Part shown: in pieces, positions 35,113 through 47,017 of the stretch
Numbering within the stretch: the first letter of the stretch is position 1
Layout: each line of letters begins with the position of its first letter
Source: Pseudomonas silvicola
GTDB lineage: Bacteria > Pseudomonadota > Gammaproteobacteria > Pseudomonadales > Pseudomonadaceae
Assembly: GCF_026651855.1 (NCBI RefSeq)
Contig: NZ_CP093280.1
Coordinates: 5,186,001-5,250,000 of the forward strand
Length of the DNA: 64,000 bases
Direction of reading: 5' to 3'
Program-made: the position numbers and the translations under genes
The notes under the pieces: model-generated
Databases searched by the model: none
What the model saw: only the letters and a program-made list of their open reading frames with translations
What the model was told of the DNA's origin: nothing

Positions 35113-35690
35113 ACCGCGCCGCCCGGTCCCATAGGGGTGTCTGAGGTAGAGGGGCTTGCCTGTGGACCGGGCGAAGCTCGGGAAGGCCGCACCGCGCTGG
35201 GCCTGATGCACCGCGCCGCCCGCTTCCCGAGCTGGCGCCCGGTCCTACCGAGATGCCTGAGGCTGCGGGGCTTGCCTGTGGGACCGGGCGAAGCTCGGGA
35301 AGGCTGCACCGCGCTGGGCCTGATGCACCGCGCCGCCCGCTTCCCGAGCTGGCGCCCGGTCCTACCGAGATGCCTGAGGCTGCGGGGCTTGTCTGTGGGA
35401 CCGGGCGAAGCTCGGGAAGGCCGCACCGCGCTGGACCTGATACACCGCGCCGCTCGCTTCCCGAGCTGGCGCCCGGTCCCACAGGGTGAACTGAGGCTGT
35501 GGGGTTTTCCGGTAGGACCGGGCGAAGCTCGGGAAGGCTGCACCGCGCTGGGCCTGATTCACCGCGCCGCTCGCTTCCCGAGCTGGCGCCCGGTCCTACC
35601 GAGATGCTTGAGGCTGCGGGACTTGGCTGTGGGACCGGGCGAAGCTCGGGAAGGCTGCACCGCGCTGGGCCTGATTCACCGTCGGGCGCC
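35113..35690. repeat. Five-copy REPIN array with exact 117-bp period
   Basis: The REP GGACCGGGCGAAGCTCGGGA begins at 35164, 35281, 35398, 35515 and 35632, exactly 117 bp apart. Between successive copies lies the inverse REP (TTCCCGAGCTGGCGCCCGGT, from about 35224 and so on). The internal spacer is CCGCGCTGGGCCTGAT-like and the unit ends CGAGATGCCTGAGGCTGCGG-like. The array lies between rnase T2 and polB. Because 117 is divisible by three, a long in-frame reading frame runs through it and repeats the same 39 residues, but this is an artefact. Confidence 0.95.
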
Positions 35691-35711
35691 CTGCCCCTGG
35701 TCTGACGGGTA

Positions 35712-38075
35712 TCAGAACAGCCCCATCTGCCCCCCGATCAAGGTACCGAAGTCATCGTCCACAAAAGGCAGAATGCCGTCCGCCACCGGTTGCAGTTGAC
35801 GGCTGATGTAGTGGTCGTAATCGATGGCCGCGTCCACCGCCTCCAACGGCTGCGGGCCAGCCAGGGTGATGATGTAGCTGATCCAGCCCCCACGCTGGTA
35901 TTGCAGCGGCCGCCCCTGGCGGGCATTGAATTCATCGGCCAGGCGCGCGGCACGCACATGGGGCGGGACGTTGCGTTCATAGTCGTCCAGGGGCCGGCGC
36001 AGGCGCTTGCGGTACACCAGCTGTTCGTCCAGCTCGCCCGCCAGAGTGCGCTGCACGAGGTCACGCACGTAGTCCTGGTAGGGACGGTGATGGAAAATGC
36101 GCTCGTACAATTGCTGCTGGAACGCCCGCGCCAGGGGCGACCAGTCGGTGCGTACCGTTTCCAGTCCCTTGTAGACCATCTCCTCGCGGCCATCCGCTCG
36201 CCGCACCAGGCCGGCGTAGCGCTTCTTGCTGCCCTCCTCGGCCCCCCGGATGGTGGGCATCAGGAAGCGCGTGAAGTGGGTTTCGAACTGTAATTCCAAG
36301 GCGCTTTGCACGCCGTACTCGGCGAGCAGGTGTTCACGCCAGAAAACGTTGACGTGGTTCACCAGCGCCCGGCCAATGTCGGCGGCTTCCTGCTGCCCAT
36401 GGGCGCGCTTGAGCCAGACGAACGTGGAGTCGGTGTCGCCGTAGATCACTTCGTAGCCCTGTGCCTCCACCAGTTGCCGGGTGCGCTGCATGATCTGGTG
36501 GCCGCGCAAGGTGATGGACGAAGCCAGCCGAGGGTCGAAAAACCGGCAGCCACTGGAACCCAGCACGCCATAGAACGCATTCATGATGATCTTCAGGGCC
36601 TGGGACAACGCTGCGTTGCCTTCGGCCTTGGCGGCTTCGCGGCCCTGCCACACGCTTTGGACAATGGCGGGCAGGCAGTGCCGGTCGCGAGAAAAACGCG
36701 CGCCCAGGAACCCCGGCACCGAATGCTCGTCATCAGGCTCGCGCAACCCCTCCACCAAACCGATGGGGTCGATGAGAAAGCTGCGGATGATCGAGGGGTA
36801 CAGGCTCTTGTAGTCCAGCACCAGCACCGACTCGTAAAGGCCTGGCCGCGAATCCATGACAAACCCACCCGGGCTGGCCTGGGGCGGGCGCTCGCCCAGG
36901 TTGGGGGCGACGAAACCCTGGCGGTGCATCAGCGGCAGGTAAAGGTGCGTGAACGCGGCCACCGAGCCACCACTCTGGTCGGCCGGCAGCCCTGTGACCG
37001 TGGCGCGCTCAAGCAGGAAGTCCAGCAAACGTGTCTTGTCGAAGATGCGCAGTACCAGCTCGCAGTCCTTGAGGTTGTAGCGTGCCAGCGCGGGTTTGTC
37101 TTCGGCGAACAGGCGGTTGATTTCGTCCATGCGCTGGTAAGGCGTGGAAATGTCCTTGCCCTCGCCCAGCAGCGTCTGGGCGACGTTCTCCAGGCTGAAC
37201 GACGGAAAACTCCAGGTGGCCTGACGCAAGGCTTCGATACCATCGATGATCAGGCGCCCGGCGGCGCTGGCAAAGTAGTGCCCATTGCCACTGCCGTGCT
37301 CGCGCCACAGCAGCTCGGCGCCGTTGCGCCCCATCCGCAGGGGCACACCGTGCCGGCGCGCCTGCTCGTGCAGCACCCGCAGGTCGAACTGCACCACGTT
37401 CCAGCCGATGATGGCGTCCGGGTCGTGGTCTTTCAGCCATTGGTTCAGGCATTCGAGCAACTGCACCGGCGAAGCGCAGTACTGCAGGTCGAAATCCACC
37501 GCCGTGGCATCACCGTTGGCCGGCCCCAGCATGTACACCTGGCGCTGGCCGCACCCCTGCAAGCCGATGCAGTACAGCTCGCCACGCTCGGTGGTTTCGA
37601 TATCCAGGGACAGCAGTTTCAACACCGGACGGTAATCCTTTTCCGGTTTCAACTGGGCACCGTGCAACAGCCCCTGCTCGTCCACGTGGCCGGTAAACCG
37701 GACCGGGGCCGTGATGAACCGTTCCATCAGGTAGCGTTCCGGGGGGCGCACATCGGCCTCATACACGTCCACGCCGGCCCGGCGCAGGCTTTTTTCCAGG
37801 TCCAGCAGGTGACGGTATTGCTGGCAGTACAGGCCCATGACCGGCCGATGGTGGAAGTCCTGCAGGCCCAACGGGCGCAGCTCACCGAGGCTTTCGCGCA
37901 CCAGTACGGCCCTGGCCTGCGCTTCATGGGCCTGGGGCACGAACGCCACCGAAGGTTGCACCGGCAGGCGCACTTGCCGGGGCCCAGCGTCGGTGGCGAG
38001 CCAGAACTCGACCTCCGTACCCGCCGGCGTATCGCGCCAATGGCGGGTCAGGATAAAACCTTGCTGGACATCCAC
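35712..38075 (-). CDS. polB: DNA polymerase II, family B
   Basis: 787 residues. The 3'-5' exonuclease is ~150-360 ([44 protein letters not shown]). The polymerase domain includes [20 protein letters not shown] (motif A), [20 protein letters not shown] (motif B) and [18 protein letters not shown] (motif C, catalytic Asp pair). The protein matches the length of E. coli Pol II and lacks gross anomalies. In Pseudomonas it serves in DNA repair and replication restart and is often SOS-linked; no clear LexA box was found. Confidence 0.97.
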   Translation of the reverse strand: MDVQQGFILTRHWRDTPAGTEVEFWLATDAGPRQVRLPVQPSVAFVPQAHEAQARAVLVRESLGELRPLGLQDFHHRPVMGLYCQQYRHLLDLEKSLRRAGVDVYEADVRPPERYLMERFITAPVRFTGHVDEQGLLHGAQLKPEKDYRPVLKLLSLDIETTERGELYCIGLQGCGQRQVYMLGPANGDATAVDFDLQYCASPVQLLECLNQWLKDHDPDAIIGWNVVQFDLRVLHEQARRHGVPLRMGRNGAELLWREHGSGNGHYFASAAGRLIIDGIEALRQATWSFPSFSLENVAQTLLGEGKDISTPYQRMDEINRLFAEDKPALARYNLKDCELVLRIFDKTRLLDFLLERATVTGLPADQSGGSVAAFTHLYLPLMHRQGFVAPNLGERPPQASPGGFVMDSRPGLYESVLVLDYKSLYPSIIRSFLIDPIGLVEGLREPDDEHSVPGFLGARFSRDRHCLPAIVQSVWQGREAAKAEGNAALSQALKIIMNAFYGVLGSSGCRFFDPRLASSITLRGHQIMQRTRQLVEAQGYEVIYGDTDSTFVWLKRAHGQQEAADIGRALVNHVNVFWREHLLAEYGVQSALELQFETHFTRFLMPTIRGAEEGSKKRYAGLVRRADGREEMVYKGLETVRTDWSPLARAFQQQLYERIFHHRPYQDYVRDLVQRTLAGELDEQLVYRKRLRRPLDDYERNVPPHVRAARLADEFNARQGRPLQYQRGGWISYIITLAGPQPLEAVDAAIDYDHYISRQLQPVADGILPFVDDDFGTLIGGQMGLF

Positions 38076-38200
38076 TGCACGGACCTCGTTGAACGGCTGG
38101 GCAAAGCGCCATTGTACCCGTTCACGCCGGAGATTTGACGGGGAGCCAGGCTTTGCCCAAGCTACGCGTCTTTTCCACTCGCATTGCGGACAACCACTGA

Positions 38201-39346
38201 GTGAAAATTTCAGCGTTCAACTGGCCACGCCTGCTGCTGGCCGCCACCGGTGTGCTGGTGCTGCTGGCCGGCTGTGACTTCGGCAAGCCCAAGCCCCCTG
38301 CCCCCACCACCTATACCAGCGTCGACTGGAGCGCCTTGCCGGCGGTGAGCGACACCGACCTGCTGGCCGGCTTCACTGCCTGGAACTCGGCGTGCCAGCG
38401 CCTGGCCAAGGACCCGGTATGGGGCGCCACCTGCGCCGCCGCGGCCCAGGTGCCGGCGCAACCCGCCGCGATACGCACGTTCCTGCAAACCCAGTTGCAG
38501 GTCTATAGCCTGCGTTCCGGCGACAACCAGGACCGGGGCCTGATCACCGGCTACTACGAACCGGTCTACGGCGGCAGCCTGACCCAGGATGAACAACACA
38601 GCGTGCCCGTGCTGGGGGTTCCCGACGACCTGATCATCGTCAACCTGGACAGCCTCTACCCCGAACTCAAGGGCAAGCGCCTGCGCGGGCGCCTGGACGG
38701 CCGCATCCTGCGGCCTTATGACGACGCCTCCACGATCAACAGCAACGGCGTCAACGCCCCGGTACTGGCGTGGCTGAACAACCCCATGGACCTGCAGTTC
38801 CTGCAGATCCAGGGCTCGGGACGCATCCGCCTGGACAGCGGGCGCCAACTGCGCATCGCCTACGCGGACCAGAATGGCTATCCATACAAGCCGGTGGGCC
38901 GCTGGCTGGTGGAACAGGGCCTGCTGAAAAAAGAGGAAGTCAGCATGGGCCGGATCCGCGACTGGGCCACCGCCAACCCCGAACGGGTGCCGGAACTGCT
39001 GGCGAGCAATCCCAGCTACGTGTTCTTCACCACCCGCCCGGACAGCAACGAAGGCCCCCGCGGTTCGCTCAACGTGCCTTTGACCGCAGGCTACAGCGTG
39101 GCCATCGACCGCAAGGTGATCCCCTTGGGCAGCCTGCTGTGGCTGAACACCACCAGCCCCGACGGCAAAACCGTGACCCGCCCCGTGGCAGCCCAGGACA
39201 CCGGCGGCGCCATTGCCGGGGAAGTGCGCGCGGACCTGTTCTGGGGCACCGGCGACAAGGCCGGTGAGCTGGCCGGCAACATGAAGCAGCAAGGGCAGAT
39301 CTGGTTGCTGTGGCCCAAGGGCGCGCCGGCGCCGAAGGTGCAATAA
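38201..39346 (+). CDS. mltA: Membrane-bound lytic murein transglycosylase A
   Basis: 381 residues with a GTG start at 38201. A lipoprotein signal peptide ends LVLLAGC (lipid on the Cys at ~25). The MltA domain is ~100-290 ([40 protein letters not shown]) and the 3D domain is C-terminal ([20 protein letters not shown], catalytic Asp in AQDTGGAI). Cleaves peptidoglycan glycan strands to 1,6-anhydro ends on the outer membrane. Divergent from polB. Confidence 0.95.
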   Translation: MKISAFNWPRLLLAATGVLVLLAGCDFGKPKPPAPTTYTSVDWSALPAVSDTDLLAGFTAWNSACQRLAKDPVWGATCAAAAQVPAQPAAIRTFLQTQLQVYSLRSGDNQDRGLITGYYEPVYGGSLTQDEQHSVPVLGVPDDLIIVNLDSLYPELKGKRLRGRLDGRILRPYDDASTINSNGVNAPVLAWLNNPMDLQFLQIQGSGRIRLDSGRQLRIAYADQNGYPYKPVGRWLVEQGLLKKEEVSMGRIRDWATANPERVPELLASNPSYVFFTTRPDSNEGPRGSLNVPLTAGYSVAIDRKVIPLGSLLWLNTTSPDGKTVTRPVAAQDTGGAIAGEVRADLFWGTGDKAGELAGNMKQQGQIWLLWPKGAPAPKVQ

Positions 39347-39387
39347 ACCCACCGATTGATAGGGCGCGACCTTGCAGGGAGCGCCAA

Positions 39388-39432
39388 CCTCTACGACGCT
39401 GTAAGGACAATAACGCCCAGGAACCGTAGAGG
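39388..39432 (+). promoter_or_regulatory. Hairpin that could hide the CBS-protein ribosome site
   Basis: CCTCTACG (39388-39395) pairs with CGTAGAGG (39425-39432) across a 29-nt loop. The right arm contains the GAGG ribosome site five bases before the ATG at 39438. If the transcript begins upstream, folding would restrict translation. Confidence 0.5.
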
Positions 39433-39437
39433 CCGCC

Positions 39438-39878
39438 ATGAAAACCGTCGCCGATTTACTCAAGCTCAAGGCCCAGCAACACCAGCAAGTCCATACCATC
39501 GGCCCGGACCAGATGGTGCTGGATGCGCTGAAGCTGATGGCGGAAAAGAACATCGGCGCCCTGCCGGTCGTCAAGGACGGGGCCGTGGTAGGCATCATCA
39601 GCGAGCGCGATTACGCGCGCAAGGTGGTGTTGCAGGGCCTTTCGTCGGTGGGCACGCCGGTCAGCAGGATCATGAGCGCCAAGGTCATCACCGTCGACCC
39701 GCACAAGCAGGTCGATGCCTGCATGAACATCATGACCGACAGCCACCTGCGCCACCTGCCGGTGGTGGAGGATGGGCAGTTGCTGGGCCTGCTGTCCATC
39801 GGCGACCTGGTCAAGGAAGCCATTGCCGAGCAGGCCGACCTGATCCGCCAGCTGGAACAATATATTCGCGGCGAGTAG
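39438..39878 (+). CDS. Stand-alone CBS-pair protein
   Basis: 146 residues with two CBS domains (~18-70 and ~80-135): IGPDQMVLDALKLMAEKNIG, VVGIISERDYARKVVLQGLS, then KVITVDPHKQVDACMNIMTD, LLGLLSIGDLVKEAIAEQAD. The pair forms a Bateman module that usually binds adenine nucleotides or S-adenosyl compounds. Single-domain CBS proteins of this size are common in Pseudomonas, with roles in stress or energy sensing that are not settled. Confidence 0.92.
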   Translation: MKTVADLLKLKAQQHQQVHTIGPDQMVLDALKLMAEKNIGALPVVKDGAVVGIISERDYARKVVLQGLSSVGTPVSRIMSAKVITVDPHKQVDACMNIMTDSHLRHLPVVEDGQLLGLLSIGDLVKEAIAEQADLIRQLEQYIRGE

Positions 39879-39959
39879 GTTCGCGCCTGGGGCGTGGCAG
39901 GTATACTGCGCGCCCCCGGGGATGGCCCCGGCCCAGACCCGCACTGCCCGGAGCACCCC

Positions 39960-40166
39960 ATGAGCGTCGACCAACCAGCCACCCCGTCCCCCGCTACCGG
40001 CGACGACAGCCAGCAAGCCGTGCCGGCTTTCAGTTTCCCCTTCAAGCCCGGCGCTTTCGCTGCGGCGAAGAAGGCCGCCACTTACCCGGGCGCCGGCAAG
40101 TCCAACCACGACAAGACCCCAGGGCGCGCGCCCAACGGTACCCGACGCTCCATGGGCAAACGCTGA
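39960..40166 (+). CDS. Small basic protein, unknown
   Basis: 68 residues from ATG 39960 with GGAG upstream. N-terminus MSVDQPATPSPATGDDSQQA is disordered, then FSFPFKPGAFAAAKKAATYP and a basic, Gly/Ser/Arg-rich tail (KTPGRAPNGTRRSMGKR). Composition suggests nucleic-acid binding, but no domain is recognised. It follows the CBS gene by 81 bp and converges on acuI with one base between stops. The strong Pro/Lys/Arg composition and ribosome site support it being real. Confidence 0.6.
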   Translation: MSVDQPATPSPATGDDSQQAVPAFSFPFKPGAFAAAKKAATYPGAGKSNHDKTPGRAPNGTRRSMGKR

Positions 40167-40167
40167 G

Positions 40168-41151
40168 TCAGCGGTTGACGTCCACCACCACCCGACCACG
40201 AACCTGGCCGTCCATGAGCTGAGCCGCCACCGCAACGACCTCGCTCAAGCCTATTTCGTGGCTGATCAGCGCCAGCAGGTCACGGTCCAGATCACGGGCC
40301 AGGCGTTCCCAGGCTTCGATTCGGTCGGCCTGGGGGCGCTTCACGCTGTCGATGCCCAGCAGCGATACCCCGCGCAGGATGAACGGCGCCACCGAGCCAG
40401 GAAAGTCCATGCCCTGGGCCAGGCCACAGGCGGCCACCGCGCCGTGGTAGCGGGTGGTGGCGCAGACGTTGGCCAGGGTGTGGCTGCCCACTGAGTCCAC
40501 CGCGCCCGCCCAGCGCTCCTTGCCCAACGGCTTGCCCGGTTCGGCCAGGCTGGCGCGATCGATGACCTCGCTGGCCCCCAGGCGCTTGAGGTATTCGTGT
40601 TCGCTGCTGCGGCCGGTCGAAGCAACCACGCGGTAGCCCAGGCGCGCCAACAAGGCGATGGCGAAGCTGCCGACGCCGCCGTTGGCGCCGGTCACCAGCA
40701 CGTCGCCCTGGTCCGGGGCAACACCGTGACGCTCCAGGGCGATCACGCAAAGCATCGCGGTGTAGCCAGCCGTACCGATGGCCATGGCTTCAGCCGGGGT
40801 AAAGGCACTGGGCAGCGGAATCAGCCAGTCGCCGTTCACCCGCGCTTTCTGCGCCAGGCCGCCCCAGTGCCCTTCGCCCACCCCCCAGCCATTGAGCAGC
40901 ACGGTGTCACCCGGCTGGCAGAAGGCGTGGGAGCTGTGGCTGACAGTGCCGACCAGATCGATGCCCGGCACCATGGGAAAGCTGCGCACCACCGGCCCCT
41001 TGCCGGTAATGGCCAGGCCATCCTTGTAGTTCAGGGTGCTGTAGGCCACGTCGATGGTCACATCACCTGCGGGCAACTGGTCCTCGTCCAGCGCCTGCAC
41101 CGTGGCGCGCTGCCCGGTATCGTCCTTTTCGATCACAATGGCATTGAACAT
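40168..41151 (-). CDS. acuI: Acrylyl-CoA reductase (AcuI/YhdH)
   Basis: 327 residues of the MDR superfamily. The N-terminal part has [20 protein letters not shown], the AcuI/YhdH signature. The Rossmann part has [20 protein letters not shown] and [19 protein letters not shown]. It lacks the zinc cysteines of true alcohol dehydrogenases. AcuI reduces acryloyl-CoA to propionyl-CoA with NADPH and protects from toxic acrylate. AcuR is immediately upstream on the same strand. Confidence 0.93.
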   Translation of the reverse strand: MFNAIVIEKDDTGQRATVQALDEDQLPAGDVTIDVAYSTLNYKDGLAITGKGPVVRSFPMVPGIDLVGTVSHSSHAFCQPGDTVLLNGWGVGEGHWGGLAQKARVNGDWLIPLPSAFTPAEAMAIGTAGYTAMLCVIALERHGVAPDQGDVLVTGANGGVGSFAIALLARLGYRVVASTGRSSEHEYLKRLGASEVIDRASLAEPGKPLGKERWAGAVDSVGSHTLANVCATTRYHGAVAACGLAQGMDFPGSVAPFILRGVSLLGIDSVKRPQADRIEAWERLARDLDRDLLALISHEIGLSEVVAVAAQLMDGQVRGRVVVDVNR

Positions 41152-41167
41152 GCTGCTCTTCCCCTTT

Positions 41168-41182
41168 TAGACCGACTGTCTA
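41168..41182. promoter_or_regulatory. AcuR-type operator of acuI
   Basis: TAGAC-CGACT-GTCTA is a perfect 15-bp inverted repeat between acuR and acuI. It lies 16 bp before the acuI start (41151), next to a TATAGA -10-like element on the left strand. A matching site precedes acuR at 41885-41899. Confidence 0.75.
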
Positions 41183-41194
41183 TAAATTGGCATG

Positions 41195-41217
41195 AAAAAG
41201 CCGACACGGGGCCGGCT
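41195..41217 (-). terminator. Probable acuR terminator
   Basis: On the left strand AGCCG-GCCCCGTGT-CGGCT is followed by TTTTC, a short stem with a U-run, 7 bp after the acuR stop. It suggests that acuI has its own promoter rather than depending on acuR read-through. The stem is weak. Confidence 0.5.
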
Positions 41218-41224
41218 CGGTGCT

Positions 41225-42791
<1,567 letters not shown>

Positions 42792-42792
<1 letters not shown>

Positions 42793-43472
42793 TGCCACTG
42801 GACGCAAGTGACCTGTCGGCCATCTGGCTGACGGTCAAACTGGCGTCGCTGACCACCCTGTTGCTGCTGGTGATCGGCACGCCGATCGCCTGGTGGCTGG
42901 CCCGCACTCGCTCGCGACTGCGCGGGCCGGTGGGGGCGGTGGTGGCCTTGCCGTTGGTGCTGCCGCCCACCGTCATCGGTTTCTACCTGCTGCTGGCCAT
43001 GGGGCCCAACGGCTTCATCGGCCACGCTACCCAGGCACTGGGCCTGGGCACTTTGACCTTCAGTTTCGCTGGCCTGGTGATCGGCTCGGCCATCTATTCC
43101 CTGCCTTTCGTGGTGCAGCCGCTGCAGAACGCCTTCACCGCCATTGGCGACCGCCCACTGGAGGTGGCCGCTACCCTGCGTGCCTCGCCCTGGGACTGCT
43201 TTTTCACCGTGGTCATGCCCTTGGCGCGCCCCGGCTTCGTGACCGCCAGTATCCTGGGTTTTGCCCATACGGTGGGTGAATTCGGCGTGGTGCTGATGAT
43301 CGGCGGCAATATCCCCGACAAGACCCGCGTGGTCTCGGTACAGATCTACGACCACGTGGAAGCCATGGAATACGGCCAGGCCCACTGGCTGGCTGGCGCC
43401 ATGCTGGTGTTCTCGTTCCTGGTGCTGCTGGCCCTCTATGGCCGTGGCCACGCCAAAGCTCGCTGGAGTTGA
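42792..43472 (+). CDS. modB: Molybdate ABC permease
   Basis: 226 residues with five or six helices. EAA loop ~ residues 120-150 ([20 protein letters not shown] followed by MPLARPGF) for contact with ModC. Starts on the last base of the modA stop (TGATG). Transports molybdate through the inner membrane as a dimer. Confidence 0.96.
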
Positions 43473-43476
43473 CCTC

Positions 43477-44559
43477 GTGACCCTGACGGCCCGTATCCGC
43501 CACCGCTTTCCCGACTTCACCCTGGACGTTGACCTGCACTTGCCCGGGCGCGGCGTCAGCGCCCTGTTTGGCCAGTCCGGCTCGGGCAAGACCACCTGCC
43601 TGCGTTGCCTGGCGGGGCTGGAACAGGCGGCCGATGCCTACATCGAAGTCAACGGCCAGGTCTGGCAGGACAGCCAGCGCGGCCTGTTTCTGCCGCCGCA
43701 TCAGCGCCCCCTGGGCTATGTGTTTCAAGAGGCCAGCCTGTTCGCCCACCTGAGCGTGCGGCGCAACCTGGAATACGGCTGGCGGCGCATCCCGGCCCAC
43801 CAGCGCAAAGTGCAATGGGAGCAGGCCTGCGGCCTCTTGGGCATCAGCCATCTGCTGGAGCGCATGCCTGGCCACCTGTCCGGCGGCGAACGCCAGCGCG
43901 TGGGTATCGCCCGGGCCCTGTTGACCAGCCCGGGGCTGCTGTTGATGGACGAACCGCTGGCGGCCCTGGACAGCCAGCGCAAGGCCGAGATCCTGCCGTA
44001 CCTGGAACGCCTGCACGACGAACTGGAGATCCCGGTGGTGTACGTCAGCCACGCCCAGGACGAAGTGGCGCGCCTGGCCGACCACCTGGTGTTGCTGGAC
44101 AAAGGCCAGGTACAGGCCAGCGGCCCCGTGGGCCAGACACTGGCCCGGCTGGATTTGCCGCTGGCCCTGGGCGACGACGCCGGCGTGGTGATCGAGGGCC
44201 GGGTGGTCGGCCACGATGCCGACTACCAGTTGTTGAGCCTGGGGCTGCCCGGCAGCACCCTGCACCTTCGCGTGGCACACGGGCCTCTGGCGCCGGGCAG
44301 CGCCCTGCGCGCCAAGGTGCAGGCGCGCGACGTGAGCCTGAGCCTGGACGGCCAGGGGCAAAGCAGCATCCTCAACCGCCTGCCCGCGGTCGTCACCGGC
44401 TGGCGGGCTGCGGACAACAACGCCCATGTACTGGTCAGCCTCGACGTCGACGGCACCGCGCTGCTGGCGCGGATCACCCGGTATTCGTGGGACCAGCTGG
44501 GGCTGGCGGTCGGGAGCGGGGTGTGGGGGCAGATCAAGGCAGTGGCGGTGTTGGCTTAA
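43477..44559 (+). CDS. modC: Molybdate ABC ATPase
   Basis: 360 residues, with a GTG start at 43477 chosen because GGAG lies at 43465 and an earlier ATG (43438) would overlap modB by 35 bp. Walker [18 protein letters not shown] (~35), signature [15 protein letters not shown], Walker [13 protein letters not shown]. The C-terminal Mop/TOBE domain is ~290-360, the usual ModC regulatory domain. Third gene of the operon. Confidence 0.95.
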   Translation: MTLTARIRHRFPDFTLDVDLHLPGRGVSALFGQSGSGKTTCLRCLAGLEQAADAYIEVNGQVWQDSQRGLFLPPHQRPLGYVFQEASLFAHLSVRRNLEYGWRRIPAHQRKVQWEQACGLLGISHLLERMPGHLSGGERQRVGIARALLTSPGLLLMDEPLAALDSQRKAEILPYLERLHDELEIPVVYVSHAQDEVARLADHLVLLDKGQVQASGPVGQTLARLDLPLALGDDAGVVIEGRVVGHDADYQLLSLGLPGSTLHLRVAHGPLAPGSALRAKVQARDVSLSLDGQGQSSILNRLPAVVTGWRAADNNAHVLVSLDVDGTALLARITRYSWDQLGLAVGSGVWGQIKAVAVLA

Positions 44560-44677
44560 GGGTCTCGTTGAATGACATGAAGGCCACCGGGGGCATGCAT
44601 CTGTAAGTCCCCCCCCAATAACCCCGCACCCTTGATACACTCCCCCAACTGCAATCACCACCCGACCGGTCCCCCTC

Positions 44678-45739
44678 ATGAAGGCCCTGCGCCCAACTCG
44701 CTTGCCCATCCTGCGCCACCTGCTGCGCCCCCTGCTCGACCCGCACCGCCGCTACCTGTATGCCCGCTACATCCATGCCGGGCGCGTGGCCGTAGGGCTG
44801 CTGGCGTCGATCCTGCTGACCACCGGCCTGAACCTGCCACACGGTGAATGGGCGTCGGTGACGCTGCTGATCGTGATCGGCGGCCTGCAGCACCAAGGCA
44901 ATATCGGGCGCAAATCGCTGGAGCGGGCCTACGGCACCTTGATCGGCGCGGCGCTGGGGCTGATCCTGGTGTTGCAACAGCAATGGCTGCACCAGCAATG
45001 GCTGACCTACGTGGCCATGTCGACCGTCTGCGGGTTCTTCGCCTACCACGCCATCGGCAAAGGCGGCTACATCGCCCTGCTTTCGGCCATCACGGTATTC
45101 ATCGTCGCAGGGCACGGCGACAACCCGGTCAGCGATGGCCTGTGGCGCACGGTGGATATCCTCATCGGCATTGTCCTGGCACTGGCGTTTTCCTTCGCCA
45201 TCCCGCTGTACGCCGTGTATTCCTGGCGCTTCAGCCTGGCCAAGGGCCTGCGCGGCTGCGCCAAGGCATATGGGCGCATCCTCAATGGCCACTCGGTGAC
45301 AGACGATGAATACCTCAAATTGGCGGCACAGTTGAACGGCATCATGGTGCAACTGCGCTCGCTGATGCCGTCGGTGTCCAAGGAAGTGCGTATCCCGCTC
45401 ACTGAGCTGGAGGTGATCCAGGGCCAGTTCCGCCTGTGCCTGAGCACCCTGGAACTGCTGTCCAACCTGCGCCCCCGTGACCATGGCGACTGGCACGCCT
45501 GGCTGCACCCGGAGCACCGGCAGATCAACCGGCAGTTGATCGCCATGGCCCGCGCCCTGGAAACCGGCGCCACTGACCGCCTGGCCCGCCGAGTGGAGCG
45601 TGGCGCCGAGATCGAGCACGCCGTGGTGCCCGCCTCCCAGGATGCCCAGGGTTTCCGCCTGTTGACGCTGCAACTGGCGACCACCCTGGAAGGCCTGCGC
45701 CAGCGCCTGGACAAGACCGCCAAACGCTGGAATATCTGA
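44678..45739 (+). CDS. FUSC-family membrane protein, half size
   Basis: 353 residues. Six hydrophobic helices in the first ~170 residues: GRVAVGLLASILLTTGLNLP, WASVTLLIVIGGLQHQGNIG, RAYGTLIGAALGLILVLQQQ. A soluble helical C-terminal domain follows. This matches the FUSC/YccS/aromatic-acid exporter group (PO-type AaeB relatives), but at half the length of AaeB, as in YdhK-like single-domain forms. Probable aromatic or drug efflux. No membrane-fusion partner lies beside it. Converges on the MFS gene with zero spacing. Confidence 0.82.
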   Translation: MKALRPTRLPILRHLLRPLLDPHRRYLYARYIHAGRVAVGLLASILLTTGLNLPHGEWASVTLLIVIGGLQHQGNIGRKSLERAYGTLIGAALGLILVLQQQWLHQQWLTYVAMSTVCGFFAYHAIGKGGYIALLSAITVFIVAGHGDNPVSDGLWRTVDILIGIVLALAFSFAIPLYAVYSWRFSLAKGLRGCAKAYGRILNGHSVTDDEYLKLAAQLNGIMVQLRSLMPSVSKEVRIPLTELEVIQGQFRLCLSTLELLSNLRPRDHGDWHAWLHPEHRQINRQLIAMARALETGATDRLARRVERGAEIEHAVVPASQDAQGFRLLTLQLATTLEGLRQRLDKTAKRWNI

Positions 45740-46900
45740 TCAGGCCGTTTGCGCGGCGTTGGTCGGCACCGTGTAGCGGCCATACCCCACCAGCACCAGC
45801 CCAAGCAGGGCCAGTACGCCACCGGCGGGCGCGATCCAGGCGTAGCCCATGCCCAAGGTCAATACACCGCCACCGACGGCCGCGCCCAGGCCGTTGCCCA
45901 GGTTGAACGCCCCGATGTTCACCGATGACGCCAGGCCTGGCGCCTCGTGGGCTGCCTGCATCACGCGCATCTGCAACGGCGGGATGACAGCGAAGGTAGC
46001 CGTGCCCCACAGCAGCATCAGTACCACCGCGCTGGTGTGCCCTTGCAGCAGCACGGGCATGCCCAGCATCAATGCCGCCAACAACAGCAGAAAGCCGGCC
46101 AGCGTGCCTTCCAGCGAGCGGTCGGCAAGCTTGCCACTGAGAAAATTGCCCAGCGTGAAACCGATACCAATCATGACCAGCATGGCGGTCACGAAAGCCG
46201 GTGTCGCATGGATCAGGTTTTCCAGCACCGCCGCCACGTAGGTGTACAGGGTGAACATGGCGCCCGCGCCCAGCACCGTCGTCAACAGCGCACGTACCAC
46301 GGCGGGGCGAATCAGCACGCGCAATTCCGCACGCACATCAGGTTTCTTGCCTTTTTCTCCACGGGGCAACCAGCACGCCAGGGCCAGCATGGCCACCGCG
46401 CCGAGCCCTGCGGTGGCAGCGAAGGCCATGCGCCAGCCAATGGCCTGCCCCAGCCAGGTGGCGGCCGGTACACCGCCGATGTTGGCGATGGTCAGGCCCA
46501 TGAACATGGTCGCCACCGCGCCTGCGCGCTTGTCAGCCGGCACCAGGCTGGCGGCCACCACCGAACCGATGCCGAAAAACGCACCATGGGCCAGGCTGGT
46601 GAATACCCGCGACAGCAGCAGGGTGTCATAACCCGGGGCCACTGCCGACAGCAGGTTGCCCACGGTGAAAATTGCCATCAGCCCCACCAGGGCCGCCTTG
46701 CGCCGCCACGGCGCGAGCAGCAGGGTCATCAGCGGCGCTCCCACCATCACACCGATGGCATAGGCGCTGATCAGCAGCCCGGCGGTAGGGATGGACACCT
46801 GCACGCCGTCGGCAATCACCGGCAGCAGCCCCATGGGGGCAAACTCGGTGGTGCCAATGGCGAAGGCCGCCAGGGCCAGCGCGAACAGAATCAACTTCAT
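45740..46900 (-). CDS. MFS exporter, AraJ/YdhP-like (second paralogue)
   Basis: 386 residues with GGGAGG before the ATG. Begins MKLILFALALAAFAIGTTEF followed by APMGLLPVIADGVQVSIPTA. It is very similar to the transporter at 17800-18966 through the whole length, including FFGIGSVVAASLVPADKRAG. Twelve helices. Divergent from a TetR gene with three palindromes between them. Exports an unknown small molecule. Confidence 0.92.
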   Translation of the reverse strand: MKLILFALALAAFAIGTTEFAPMGLLPVIADGVQVSIPTAGLLISAYAIGVMVGAPLMTLLLAPWRRKAALVGLMAIFTVGNLLSAVAPGYDTLLLSRVFTSLAHGAFFGIGSVVAASLVPADKRAGAVATMFMGLTIANIGGVPAATWLGQAIGWRMAFAATAGLGAVAMLALACWLPRGEKGKKPDVRAELRVLIRPAVVRALLTTVLGAGAMFTLYTYVAAVLENLIHATPAFVTAMLVMIGIGFTLGNFLSGKLADRSLEGTLAGFLLLLAALMLGMPVLLQGHTSAVVLMLLWGTATFAVIPPLQMRVMQAAHEAPGLASSVNIGAFNLGNGLGAAVGGGVLTLGMGYAWIAPAGGVLALLGLVLVGYGRYTVPTNAAQTA

Positions 46901-46927
46901 GACATCAGACCTCCCAGTCCTAAAACA

Positions 46928-46985
46928 TACTTGCGAGTAGCATTTGCTGAAAAAGGCTACTCTTGAGTAAGATTACTCACAAGTA
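46928..46985. promoter_or_regulatory. Three TACTY-type palindromes between MFS and TetR
   Basis: TACTTGCGAGTA (46928-46939), TACTCTTGAGTA (46958-46969) and TACTCACAAGTA (46974-46985) share TACT-N4-AGTA. They lie 28-86 bp from the MFS start and 33-90 bp from the TetR start. They are probably the binding sites of the TetR protein. Confidence 0.72.
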
Positions 46986-47017
46986 AATATTTCCCTGCCA
47001 GACATTCTGGAACCGCC

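Noticed and set aside
35113-35690. CRISPR array
   Set aside because: Repeats are regular, but the whole 117-bp unit including the spacers is conserved, each unit is palindromic, and no cas gene is present.
34975-35799. Rightward frame encoding repeated GPGEAREGCTALGL units
   Set aside because: Made by the 117-bp REPIN array, whose length is divisible by three; no start signal or function.
36306-38138. 610-codon rightward frame opposite polB
   Set aside because: Shadow of DNA polymerase II.
43438-43476. Earlier ATG start for modC
   Set aside because: It would overlap modB by 35 bp and lacks the GGAG ribosome site present before the GTG at 43477.
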